33,949 nucleotides of DNA. It comes from JAVXAG01 sp040307645 (lineage in GTDB: Bacteria; Bacillota; Clostridia; Peptostreptococcales; Anaerovoracaceae). Of the stretch, positions 24,352-32,119 are shown one piece after another (position 1 is the stretch's first letter; the number at the start of each line of letters is the position of its first letter). Where the stretch lies: contig JAWRJF010000058.1 in NCBI GenBank assembly GCA_040307645.1, positions 1-33,949 of the forward strand. Direction: 5' to 3'. The notes under the pieces were generated by a model. The model searched no databases. It saw only the letters and a program-made list of their open reading frames with translations, and was not told the origin of the DNA. Position numbers and translations under genes: made by a program.

Positions 24352-25992
24352 TTATATTTTTGAGATATCTGAAGAATCTTCCTTATATCTTATTTTTTTT
24401 ATTACTCCATGAACTAGGTTATTTCCAGTTAATATACAAGAAATAACCGCTCCCTTATGTAATCCCTTTCTAAACAATAAATAATGCCATTTTATAAGTT
24501 TTACCTTACTACCACTAGATACAGACCCATCATGTTTTATGTAATATGCCATGCATTTTGGATATCTATAACACTCCACTTGCTCAACCGCCTGTAACCA
24601 CATCGCATAATCGTTATTTTTTCTTAAATTCTCAATCTGAATTAATCCAACCTTTTTCTGATCATACATAACTGTTATAGTTGAAAAATAACAATAATTA
24701 TACATTTTTCTTTTATCTACTTTATCCGGCCCAGTACAAATATAAGGCAACCACTTACCATTATGCTGTATTCTATAATCTGTATAAGTAAATGCGTAAT
24801 TATTATCTTTCATAAAATCCAACTGTTCCTGCAGTTTTTCATGAACCCATACGTCATCACTATCTAGAAATGCGATCCATCTACCGTTTGCTTCTCTTAA
24901 GGCCCTATTTCTGGAAACTGCCGCCCCGCTGTTTTTGTCATTTTTGAACACTTTAATTCTTGAATCATTGAAGCTATCAATAATATCAACGGTATTATCA
25001 GTTGAACAATCATCTACTATAATCAATTCCCAGTTAGGAAATGTCTGAGCTTTTACGGAATTTATTGATAGTTCTATATATTCCGAAGCATTGTAAGATG
25101 GCATAATGATAGAAACTAAACCTTCTTCAAGTTCTTTCTTTTGCATGATATTTTTACAATTATTTAATATTCCCTTTGCTTGTTGTTGTTTCTTTTTATA
25201 TTCATTTGCATCTACTTCACCATTCCTTAATAAATAATCGCCATAGTCTTCTGCCGTAGCCATGTCTCCATCAGTAATTCCTTCTTGCTTTATAAAAGCT
25301 TTTTTTATAGTTTTAAAAATTATTCTAATGTCCTCTATTAAAGATATTTTTTTTATGTAATTTAAATCCCAATCAAATTTTTCTTTCCAGTTAATATCGT
25401 TTCGTCCATTAATTTGAGCCAAGCCGCTAAGCCCAGGCTTTGCTGTATGACGAATCCTCTGTTCCTTAGTCATAAATGTCATATCACGAACTAACTGAGG
25501 GCGTGGACCTATAACTGACATAGTTCCATTAATAATATTAAATGCTTCAGGAAGTTCATCGAAAGATGTTCTTCTTAACCACGCACCAAACTTAGTTAGT
25601 CTCATATCATCTGGTAGTAAGTTGCCATCTTCATCTCTTTCATCAGTCATTGTACGAAACTTATACATCTTAAAGACAGTTTCTTTGCCATCAGGTCCAA
25701 TAAGGCCTGGCCTTTCCTGTGTAAATAATACAGGAGAACCCAGTTTAAGCTTTACAGCTAATGCAACACCTGCATATAACGGGCTAAAACATACTACAGC
25801 AGCAGTACCACAAGCTACATCTAATCCACGCTTTAAGTATTTCTCGTAAAAACCCATCTTTCTTGGTTCAATAGGTTCTATTATTTCTGCATTATATGTA
25901 GTTTTTTCAGCTTTCTTTCTTAAAATATGTGCTGCACCAACAGTTGCTGCTACAACACCTGCTGCAATCAATCCTATTTTTTTCTTAGTCAC
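24352..25992 (-). CDS. Fused phosphoglycosyl transferase and GT2 glycosyltransferase
   Basis: A 546-residue two-domain protein. Residues 1-25 hold an extra hydrophobic helix. Residues about 48-240 form a bacterial sugar transferase (PglC/WcaJ small domain), with the KRGLDVACG membrane segment, MYKFRTM (109-115), the catalytic Asp-Glu in TSFDELPE (142-149), VIGPRP and KPGLSGLAQINGR. After a polar linker (about 250-290) comes a GT2 domain, with VSIIMPSYN (293-301), VDDCSTDN (326-333), and DSDD (377-380) as the metal-binding acidic motif. The start is GTG behind AGGAG; an overlapping ATG is out of frame and hits TGA. No RBS precedes the internal Met near residue 283, so the fusion looks real. 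It would load the first sugar-phosphate on undecaprenyl phosphate and add the second sugar. Confidence 0.85.
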   Translation of the reverse strand: MTKKKIGLIAAGVVAATVGAAHILRKKAEKTTYNAEIIEPIEPRKMGFYEKYLKRGLDVACGTAAVVCFSPLYAGVALAVKLKLGSPVLFTQERPGLIGPDGKETVFKMYKFRTMTDERDEDGNLLPDDMRLTKFGAWLRRTSFDELPEAFNIINGTMSVIGPRPQLVRDMTFMTKEQRIRHTAKPGLSGLAQINGRNDINWKEKFDWDLNYIKKISLIEDIRIIFKTIKKAFIKQEGITDGDMATAEDYGDYLLRNGEVDANEYKKKQQQAKGILNNCKNIMQKKELEEGLVSIIMPSYNASEYIELSINSVKAQTFPNWELIIVDDCSTDNTVDIIDSFNDSRIKVFKNDKNSGAAVSRNRALREANGRWIAFLDSDDVWVHEKLQEQLDFMKDNNYAFTYTDYRIQHNGKWLPYICTGPDKVDKRKMYNYCYFSTITVMYDQKKVGLIQIENLRKNNDYAMWLQAVEQVECYRYPKCMAYYIKHDGSVSSGSKVKLIKWHYLLFRKGLHKGAVISCILTGNNLVHGVIKKIRYKEDSSDISKI

Positions 25993-26011
25993 ATTTTTCT
26001 CCTATATCAAA

Positions 26012-27292
26012 CTACTTAAAACACTCCTTAATCACTTCAATAATCTTCTCTTGTTGTTCTATAGTCATCTTATTATCACTCGGCAAGCATAATCCTCTAT
26101 TGAAGATATCCATGCCAACATCAATTACCTTACCATCTATATATGCATTTGTCATTGCACGTCCATTACCATGTCTAGTAACAAATCCATTCATTCTATA
26201 AATTGGCTGCATATGCATAGGCTTCCAGATAGGGCGGCCTTCTGCATTTATATATGCTATTGCTTTTAATATTTCTGAAGGACAGCTCTTACCCTCTTCA
26301 GCAATGTAAATTGCCTCATTATCAGATCTAACCTGCTTACACATTGCCTCTTCATCTATAATCATGCATGATAGCCAGTAATTTGGTTCAGCATTTTCCT
26401 CATCAAAAGGGTTCATCTTTACAGGTAATCCCTTTAATCCTTCTTTATATCTTTCGTAAATCGCTTTTTTTTCTGCAATATGCTCTTCTAGGTGTGGAAA
26501 TTGCCCTCTAACTACTCCTGCGATCACATTAGACATTCTATAGTTATATCCTAACTCTTCATGCTGGTACCAATCTGCCTTTTCACGTGCCTGGGTAGAC
26601 CATTTACGAACTTTATTCGCAGCCTCCAAACTATCAGTTAATAACATTCCTCCAGCAGAACCTGTAATAATCTTATTTCCATTAAAACTGATACAGTTAT
26701 ATGCTCCGAAAGTTCCTGTCTGGACACCTTTATATGTAGCTCCCAGTGACTCTGCAGCATCTTCAATAATAATTGCACCATGCTTGTCACAGATTTCCTT
26801 TATTTCATCAATCTTACCAGGTATACCATAAAGATGAGCAACTACTACAATCTTAACCTCGGGGTAGATTTCAAAGGCTTTTCCTAATGTTACTGGATCC
26901 ATATTCCAAGTATCTCTTTCTGTATCAATAAATACTGGAATCCCACCTTCATAAACTATCGGGTTTACAGTAGCATCAAAGGTCATATCTGAACAGAACA
27001 CTTTCTTTCCTTCAACAGCTCCATGTCCAACCTGGGGCTGACCGTATATTTTAATTCCAGCCAGCTTAACTGCCATATGAAGTGCGGCAGTTCCCGAAGA
27101 TAAAGCAACTGAATACTTGCATCCAACCTTTTCACAGGTCATTTTCTCAACTTCATTAATATTTTCACCAACTGTTGACATCCAGTTAGTATCATAGGCT
27201 TCCTTCATATACTTCCATTCTTCTCCGTGCATTGTTGGAGAACTTAAATATACATGATCTGCTAATGGTTTTATATTAGTTCCTTTGAACAA
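26012..27292 (-). CDS. DegT/DnrJ/EryC1 family sugar aminotransferase (EpsN/PglE type)
   Basis: A 426-residue PLP enzyme that converts a UDP-4-keto sugar to the 4-amino form using glutamate. Motifs are the SSGTAALHMA cofactor region (65-74), IIEDAAESLGA (175-185, Asp178 contacting PLP), and SFNGNKIITGSAGG with catalytic Lys207. The C-terminal RPIWKPMHMQPIY segment is typical of EpsN/PglE. It is longer than the usual 370-390 residues, with about 30 extra residues near 325-350. The start codon is TTG at 27292, eight bases after AAGGAG; no better in-frame ATG lies nearby. With the adjacent 4,6-dehydratase it would make UDP-2-acetamido-4-amino-trideoxyhexose. Confidence 0.88.
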   Translation of the reverse strand: MFKGTNIKPLADHVYLSSPTMHGEEWKYMKEAYDTNWMSTVGENINEVEKMTCEKVGCKYSVALSSGTAALHMAVKLAGIKIYGQPQVGHGAVEGKKVFCSDMTFDATVNPIVYEGGIPVFIDTERDTWNMDPVTLGKAFEIYPEVKIVVVAHLYGIPGKIDEIKEICDKHGAIIIEDAAESLGATYKGVQTGTFGAYNCISFNGNKIITGSAGGMLLTDSLEAANKVRKWSTQAREKADWYQHEELGYNYRMSNVIAGVVRGQFPHLEEHIAEKKAIYERYKEGLKGLPVKMNPFDEENAEPNYWLSCMIIDEEAMCKQVRSDNEAIYIAEEGKSCPSEILKAIAYINAEGRPIWKPMHMQPIYRMNGFVTRHGNGRAMTNAYIDGKVIDVGMDIFNRGLCLPSDNKMTIEQQEKIIEVIKECFK

Positions 27293-27319
27293 TTCTACAT
27301 CTCCTTCATTATTAATGAA

Positions 27320-29218
27320 TTATCCTTCTGCTCCGACGTTCCTCTCCTCTAACTCTAACAAGTTATCCATATTCCCTGTCATCTTATAGGTTGTACAAAC
27401 CTCTCTTACTTTTTCTTTTATTACGCCACTTGGTGCATTGGTCTGAGACAGTTTGATTAAGGACATAAGCCCAGGCCAGAACTCTTCGAAATTAATATCA
27501 ATAGGGTTTCCTATAAATATAAGTTCATTTTCTGTTTTTCTAAGGCCTTCTTCGTCCATTAGAATCTCCTCATAAAGTTTTTCTCCGGGTCTTAGACCCA
27601 CAAACTTTATTTCCATATCTTCCCCTGGTTTATAACCTTTTTGCTTGATTAAATTCCTTGCGAGATCATGTATTTTTACAGGCTTACCCATATCCAGGAC
27701 AAAGATTTCCCCACCTTTTGCATAGAGACTTGCCTGCAGCACCAGTGATACAGCCTCAGGAATTGTCATAAAAAACCTGGTTATTTCAGGATGAGTAACC
27801 GTAACCGGTCCTCCCTCTTCAATCTGCTTTAAAAATAAAGGCACCACAGAACCGTTGCTGCCTAAGACATTTCCAAAACGAACCGCAGCATATCTGGTAT
27901 CCGACTTCTTATTATAGTATTGAATAATAAGCTCACAGATTCTTTTAGTCGCACCCATTACATTAGTCGGGCGAACAGCCTTATCAGTAGAAATAAGAAT
28001 AAAATTCTTTACTCCGTATTTATTAGAAAGGCCTGCCACATTAAGAGTCCCACTGCAGTTATTCTTTATAGCCTCTGCCGGCGAATGCTCCATTAGTGGT
28101 ACATGCTTGTGAGCTGCAGCATGATATACAATATCAGGGCTGTATTCTTCGAAAACTTTTCGCATCCTATCATAATCTCTAACAGAACCAATCAAAGTAT
28201 CGATTTTGTCACAGTCATAGGTCCTTAAAAGCTCCTGCTGTAAAGAGTATGCGTTATTCTCATATATATCGAAAATTATTAGTTTCTTAGGGTTATGCTT
28301 CATCACCTGTCTGCATATTTCCGAGCCTATTGAACCTCCGCCTCCTGTAACAAGGACAGTCTGTCCACTAATAAAACTCCCTATGCCTTCCTGGTTTACC
28401 TTAATAGGGTTTCTACCAATTAAGTCCTGTATATCGGCATCTCTCATAGTTCCATAAAGACCACCCTTTAGAGATGATGTAATAAAAGGTAAAACCTTTA
28501 CACTGCAGTCAGTACTGTTACAAATCTCTACAATTTTACTCTTCATGGAAGGCTTAACCGAAGGCATGGCAATAATGATTTCTTCTACCTTAAAGTCCTC
28601 AATAGCCTTCTTTATTTCAAACCTGCCCCCTACGATTCTTATGCCTTTTATGTATTTATTCTTTTTATTAGGGTTGTCATCAATAAAGCATACAACCTTA
28701 TTCTCACTGTTCCTATTTCCCTTTAGCTCCCTAAGAAGAATTACTCCTGCAGCGCCTGCCCCAACAATCATTGTTCTCTTCTGATTCTTAGGGTGAAATA
28801 TTCTATGTCGATAGTAATTAATAAATCTAAGAGAAACCCTTGTCCCAATGACCATAAAAAAAAGAAAAATAAAATTCAACAAATAATAACTTCTTGGCAG
28901 GTCAATATATGCCAGGTTTTTATATGTGAATTCAATTATACTTATAACAACCACTGCTTGAAAGGTTCTAGTCACATCCTCAACGGATATAAATGTCCAT
29001 ACACCGTGATAAAGCCTAAAAATCCAAAACACACTGATGGTTACCACCATATCTACAGATATGTATTTTATAACTGTGGCTAAATACTCCCCCGGTATAT
29101 TTACAATATCAAATCTCATAGCAAGAGAACACCAGCCACTTGCCAAAACGATTATCATATCTATTATTACTAATCCTATCTGAATAACTCTTTGCTTATT
29201 TAACATAACACTACACAT
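27320..29218 (-). CDS. UDP-N-acetylglucosamine 4,6-dehydratase (PglF/EpsC/CapD type)
   Basis: A 632-residue membrane-bound dehydratase. The N-terminal about 135 residues contain four transmembrane helices. Residues about 146-250 form a CoA-binding-like Rossmann domain (MIVGAGAAGVILLREL), and the C-terminal SDR domain carries TGGGGSIGSE (291-300). The catalytic STDK (410-413) is followed by MGATK (421-425), where Met replaces the usual SDR Tyr as in PglF and WbpM. It makes the UDP-4-keto-6-deoxy sugar used by the downstream aminotransferase. It is the first gene of the polysaccharide cluster. AGGAG lies only two bases before the ATG at 29218, and 14 bases before a second in-frame ATG at 29206, so the start is uncertain. 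Confidence 0.9.
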   Translation of the reverse strand: MCSVMLNKQRVIQIGLVIIDMIIVLASGWCSLAMRFDIVNIPGEYLATVIKYISVDMVVTISVFWIFRLYHGVWTFISVEDVTRTFQAVVVISIIEFTYKNLAYIDLPRSYYLLNFIFLFFMVIGTRVSLRFINYYRHRIFHPKNQKRTMIVGAGAAGVILLRELKGNRNSENKVVCFIDDNPNKKNKYIKGIRIVGGRFEIKKAIEDFKVEEIIIAMPSVKPSMKSKIVEICNSTDCSVKVLPFITSSLKGGLYGTMRDADIQDLIGRNPIKVNQEGIGSFISGQTVLVTGGGGSIGSEICRQVMKHNPKKLIIFDIYENNAYSLQQELLRTYDCDKIDTLIGSVRDYDRMRKVFEEYSPDIVYHAAAHKHVPLMEHSPAEAIKNNCSGTLNVAGLSNKYGVKNFILISTDKAVRPTNVMGATKRICELIIQYYNKKSDTRYAAVRFGNVLGSNGSVVPLFLKQIEEGGPVTVTHPEITRFFMTIPEAVSLVLQASLYAKGGEIFVLDMGKPVKIHDLARNLIKQKGYKPGEDMEIKFVGLRPGEKLYEEILMDEEGLRKTENELIFIGNPIDINFEEFWPGLMSLIKLSQTNAPSGVIKEKVREVCTTYKMTGNMDNLLELEERNVGAEG

Positions 29219-29239
29219 CTCTCCTATATCACTAATAGC

Positions 29240-29348
29240 GTACCAAAATTAATATTCGTAGAACGCAACAAATCCAGATTTTAGATTAAATAGAACAAAA
29301 TACTATATTTTATTACAATTTTATCTATATTATATCTTATTTTGGTAC
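29240..29348 (-). promoter_or_regulatory. Leader region of the polysaccharide operon with a 10-bp inverted repeat
   Basis: GTACCAAAAT (29240-29249) and ATTTTGGTAC (29339-29348) are perfect inverted copies flanking a 89-base AT-rich segment just upstream of the first polysaccharide gene. A minus-strand TATAAT at 29329-29334 lies directly beside the outer copy, with a weak TTGTTT 16 bases further upstream. The arrangement could be paired operators (looping) or the base of a leader-RNA stem. It is a candidate control region for the whole cluster. Nothing here proves the mechanism. Confidence 0.35.
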
Positions 29349-29350
29349 AA

Positions 29351-29412
29351 AAACAAACCCCTATACGGAATTATTATCAAGGCTTTTACTGCCTTATAAC
29401 TCTATAGGGGTT
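29351..29412 (-). terminator. Terminator overlapping the 3' end of the XRE-like gene
   Basis: AACCCCTATA (29356-29365) pairs with TATAGGGGTT (29403-29412), 10 base pairs, and inside it AAGGC (29379-29383) pairs with GCCTT (29391-29395) around TTTTACT. On the minus strand TGTTTTT follows. The outer stem includes the last sense codons of the regulator gene, so termination occurs right at its end and isolates it from the polysaccharide operon. Confidence 0.65.
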
Positions 29413-29834
29413 AGCATCTTTTCTTCAAGTAGTAAATTCACTTTTAAAACATCGCCAACTCTATTATTCACTTCTATGGCTATCCATACATCCCTTGGGT
29501 CTCTGGGATCCAGTCTGTTTTTACCGCCAATATATAGTGCCCTGTTAACCTCATCAAAGGTCATCTTGGCACCTATACACAAAGCCAGGATCTTATCACG
29601 GCTTGGCCTCTTAGTTATTCCATTAGTAATATTATAAACGTAGTTCTTATTAATCCTGCTACTCTTTATAATATCAGACATACAAATATTATTGTGAGCA
29701 GCAAAATCATTTAGATACTCAAAAAAATACTTAAACTCCGTTTCACCCTGGTTTTCCTTTACGAAAACCTCACCTTCTTCAACGCTCATAAGTTTACTAA
29801 GTTGTCTTTCTAAACAAATAATATCTTCTGGCAT
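29394..29834 (-). CDS. XRE-like helix-turn-helix regulator
   Basis: A 146-residue protein. A lambda-repressor-type helix-turn-helix lies at about residues 50-100: the SDIIKSSRINKNYVYNI stretch, then RPSRDKILALCIGAKMTFDEVNRAL, a form common in Clostridia. The N-terminal 45 residues are acidic, and the C-terminal part (about 103-146) has DPRDPRDVWIAIEVNN and may bind a partner. AGAAGG just before ATG supports the start. The gene is upstream of the polysaccharide operon on the same strand but separated from it by a terminator. Direct repeats at 29854-29884 upstream of the gene suggest self-control. Regulation of the polymer genes is possible but only positional. Confidence 0.7.
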   Translation of the reverse strand: MPEDIICLERQLSKLMSVEEGEVFVKENQGETEFKYFFEYLNDFAAHNNICMSDIIKSSRINKNYVYNITNGITKRPSRDKILALCIGAKMTFDEVNRALYIGGKNRLDPRDPRDVWIAIEVNNRVGDVLKVNLLLEEKMLTPIEL

Positions 29835-29853
29835 AATCCTTCTCCGTAAATCT

Positions 29854-29884
29854 AACTTTTTACAAATACACTCAACTTTTTACA
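29854..29884 (-). promoter_or_regulatory. Pair of 11-bp direct repeats, candidate operators
   Basis: AACTTTTTACA occurs at 29854-29864 and again at 29874-29884, exactly 20 bases apart, about two helical turns. They lie 20-50 bases upstream of the XRE-like gene start. The spacing places both copies on the same DNA face, as expected for cooperative binding of a dimeric repressor. The rest of the 163-base gap between this gene and the oxidoreductase is AT-rich and shows no gene. Confidence 0.4.
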
Positions 29885-29997
29885 TCATTTTAACTGAAAA
29901 TTAGTATTATTTGTAGTGCTGACATCACGAATTCCAGATTTTGTTAGGGAAATATGACCTATTTCTTTTTTTGCCATATATATTTTAATTTTTAGCT

Positions 29998-30582
29998 TTA
30001 AAGGCTCTTCTTTATTTCCTCAATTTTCGCCTCTACTATAGCTTCAGCATCAAAACCCTCTATATCTAAAGCCTCTGCTCCATAAAATCTGGTGTTCTCA
30101 AGTCCCAACATGCCTGCAAGACCCTGGAAATACTGGTATCCAAAGTTTTTTTCTCCAATAAAACCACCTGCCGTAGTAATATATACTAACTCTTTTCCTT
30201 TGCATAGTCCCTCAAAACCCCTGCTTGTTGCCTTAAAAGTAAGGTCCGCAACCACCACATTTTCCACGTACACCTTTACTAGGGAAGGGAATGATAAATC
30301 CCAGTACGGCGCCCCGATTACAATATAGTCTGCCTCCTTGAACTGACGGGCAATATCAAACATTTCACCATCAAAATCTTTCTTTACAACAAAACTGTCC
30401 CTTTCCTTTAGCCTTTCTTCGGTAAAGGGCATAACATTTCCTTCTCTTACCATAAAGGTCTCAACCGAAACCTCTGGGTGTTTTTCTAAAAACCTCTCTA
30501 TATACGCATCACAAAGCCTTTTTGTTCTAGACTCATGTGTACTGATACACCCATCTACAAATAATAGTTTTTCTTTAGCCAT
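29998..30582 (-). CDS. Flavodoxin-fold NAD(P)H oxidoreductase, AzoR/NQO-like
   Basis: A 194-residue protein with the flavodoxin-like fold of FMN-dependent azoreductases and quinone reductases. The N-terminal LLFVDGCISTHESRTKRL matches the flavin phosphate loop region. IVIGAPYWDLSFPSLVKVYVENVV matches the conserved APMYNFSIPAQLKAYID-like block, and YITTAGGF matches the FMN-isoalloxazine segment. It probably reduces quinones or azo-like electrophiles in the cytoplasm using NADH. AAGGAG seven bases before ATG supports the start. It lies 19 bases after the GNAT gene on the same strand, so the two are likely one operon driven from the promoter at 31080-31108. The physiological substrate is unknown. 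No clear terminator follows it. Confidence 0.8.
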   Translation of the reverse strand: MAKEKLLFVDGCISTHESRTKRLCDAYIERFLEKHPEVSVETFMVREGNVMPFTEERLKERDSFVVKKDFDGEMFDIARQFKEADYIVIGAPYWDLSFPSLVKVYVENVVVADLTFKATSRGFEGLCKGKELVYITTAGGFIGEKNFGYQYFQGLAGMLGLENTRFYGAEALDIEGFDAEAIVEAKIEEIKKSL

Positions 30583-30601
30583 TCTCTTTCTCCTTAATCA
30601 A

Positions 30602-31042
30602 TCATTTTATTTTATCTAGATGCATTAACTCTGGGAAGCATGACACCTGGAACTTGTCGCATTTCAAACAATTAGTAAAGTCCGGTGCCTCTTCTCTAGT
30701 TATGTAATCAAATCCAAATTTCTCAAAAAACTTAGGCGCTTTAGCTACCAGGAAAATCTCTTTTCCTCCTTCGTCCTTTATTCTCTCCATAGCTTTTGTT
30801 AAAAGCATAGATCCAATGTCTAAATCCCTGCAGCTTTCTTCTACTGCAATATCTCCGATAGTATAAATTCCAACTTTGTGTTCAACGGAAACTCCGCCCA
30901 AAATTTTTCCTTCTTCATCTACCACCTTATAACAGGCGATGGAGTGAACTGGAGGCTCAGTCAAACTCACCTCTAAACCGCTTTTTTGAAATAAAGGTGC
31001 CAGCTCAAGATAATCCCTAGTCTCTACGATCTTAACTTCCAT
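30602..31042 (-). CDS. GNAT-family N-acetyltransferase
   Basis: A 146-residue acyl-CoA-dependent acetyltransferase. The central strand-turn IGDIAVEESCRDLDIGSMLLTKAMERI is the acetyl-CoA pyrophosphate loop. The usual R-x-x-G-x-G form appears here as RDLDIG, with the first Gly replaced. FLVAKAPKFFEKFGF is the typical FYxxxGF ending of the fold. A C-terminal extension has three Cys in NCLKCDKFQVSCFPEL, which could be structural or metal-binding. GGAGG seven bases before ATG supports the start. It is transcribed divergently from the PHP gene and precedes the oxidoreductase. Substrate unknown (amino acid, amine or protein N-terminus). Confidence 0.8.
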   Translation of the reverse strand: MEVKIVETRDYLELAPLFQKSGLEVSLTEPPVHSIACYKVVDEEGKILGGVSVEHKVGIYTIGDIAVEESCRDLDIGSMLLTKAMERIKDEGGKEIFLVAKAPKFFEKFGFDYITREEAPDFTNCLKCDKFQVSCFPELMHLDKIK

Positions 31043-31079
31043 TATACATCCTCCCTAAGTTTACTTTTTCCTTTCCTTT

Positions 31080-31108
31080 ACTATAATACAAATTCCATAA
31101 ACTCTCAA
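31080..31108 (-). promoter_or_regulatory. Sigma-A promoter of the GNAT-oxidoreductase unit
   Basis: On the minus strand TTGAGA (31103-31108) and TATAGT (31080-31085) are exactly 17 bases apart and about 38 bases upstream of the GNAT start. Both boxes match consensus at 5 of 6 or 4 of 6 positions. It forms a divergent pair with the promoter at 31161-31189. Confidence 0.6.
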
Positions 31109-31160
31109 TAATCTATTTTTCTTCCTTTTGTGTAAAGATTGTGAAATTTACAGAAGAATG

Positions 31161-31189
31161 TTGTATTCTTTCCCCGTTGGGTATATTAT
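31161..31189 (+). promoter_or_regulatory. Sigma-A promoter of the PHP-domain gene
   Basis: TTGTAT (31161-31166) and TATTAT (31184-31189) are separated by 17 bases. Transcription would begin near 31196. That makes the GTG at 31196 an unlikely leaderless start and favours the ATG at 31220, which follows GGGAGGTG (31206-31213). Confidence 0.55.
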
Positions 31190-31219
31190 ATACGTGTGAA
31201 AAAAAGGGAGGTGCCGTAT

Positions 31220-32002
31220 ATGAAATTTGACATGCACTGCCATACTAAAGCAGGATCTATTGATTCTAAAGTAAGTATCGAAAATTATATAAATATTTTA
31301 AAAGAAAAAGGATTTGATGGTCTCCTTGTTACAGACCATGATTCATATAAAGGTTATAAGTATTGGAAAAATAATAAAGAAGCTATGAAGCACCAGGATT
31401 TTGTGGTTCTTCAAGGTGTTGAATATGACACGAGAGACGCCGGGCATTTTCTAGTAATAATGCCAGATGATGTTCACCTTCGCGTTTTACAGATTCGTGG
31501 TATGTCTGTTGACATGCTAACTAAGATAGTACATCATTTTGGTGGAATTTTAGGGCCAGCTCACCCCTTTGGTGTCCGCAGCTCTAGCGCCATGTTTTTC
31601 AATAAAATGAAAAAAAATCCACATATAATAAACGACTTTGATTTTCTAGAAGGTTTTAACACCTGTGAATCTCCTGAGTCCAACAGGGTTGCCCAGCTTC
31701 TTGCTAAGCGTTACGATAAACCTTGCACTGGAGGCTCTGATTCCCACGAAGAAAAATACGTGGGTATGGCCTACACAGAATTTGATGCAGATATCAGATG
31801 TAACGATGACCTGATTGCAGCCATAAAGAATGGTGATATCCTTGGCTTTGGTGGCACAGAAAGAGAATACACTAAAAAAGCTAAACATAAAAATGCATTT
31901 TATGGTGTTTGGGGATTTAAAGCATATAACTGGAGTCTTGGACTCTTGTATACACCTTATAGACAGCATAAAATCAAGAAACTAGCCTTGCATCATAACT
32001 AA
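31220..32002 (+). CDS. PHP-domain phosphoesterase-like protein
   Basis: A 260-residue PHP-superfamily metal-dependent hydrolase. The metal-ligand blocks appear in order: DMHCHT (N-terminus), TDHDS, GVEYDT, PAHPFG and GGSDSHE. This complete set suggests an active di- or trinuclear metal site. Relatives hydrolyse nucleoside-3',5'-bisphosphates, histidinol phosphate or other phosphate monoesters, so the substrate is open. The C-terminal about 35 residues are basic and aromatic (GVWGFKAYNWSLGLLYTPYRQHK) and may be a membrane-associated tail. The open frame extends to a GTG at 31196, but ATG 31220 follows a strong GGGAGGTG and is chosen. A hairpin terminator follows at 32038-32079. Confidence 0.82.
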   Translation: MKFDMHCHTKAGSIDSKVSIENYINILKEKGFDGLLVTDHDSYKGYKYWKNNKEAMKHQDFVVLQGVEYDTRDAGHFLVIMPDDVHLRVLQIRGMSVDMLTKIVHHFGGILGPAHPFGVRSSSAMFFNKMKKNPHIINDFDFLEGFNTCESPESNRVAQLLAKRYDKPCTGGSDSHEEKYVGMAYTEFDADIRCNDDLIAAIKNGDILGFGGTEREYTKKAKHKNAFYGVWGFKAYNWSLGLLYTPYRQHKIKKLALHHN

Positions 32003-32037
32003 ATTTTTGGTATCATAATATGTATGGCAACTATTTT

Positions 32038-32079
32038 AAATCTCGGCCTTATTGGATTTCACTAAGGACGAGATTTTTT
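32038..32079 (+). terminator. Terminator between the PHP gene and nhaC
   Basis: AAATCTCG (32038-32045) pairs with CGAGATTT (32069-32076). After a one-base mismatch, CCTTA (32047-32051) pairs with TAAGG (32063-32067). A T run follows. No clear promoter is visible in the 40 bases between it and the nhaC start, so nhaC may depend on read-through or on a weak promoter, with this hairpin acting as an attenuator. Confidence 0.65.
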
Positions 32080-32119
32080 AGAATAAATGCGATAAATATT
32101 TTAGAAATTGAGGTATAAT

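Noticed and set aside
28793..29083. 96-codon plus-strand open frame opposite the membrane domain of the 4,6-dehydratase
   Set aside because: It is antisense to a well-supported gene with intact motifs, and has no family resemblance.
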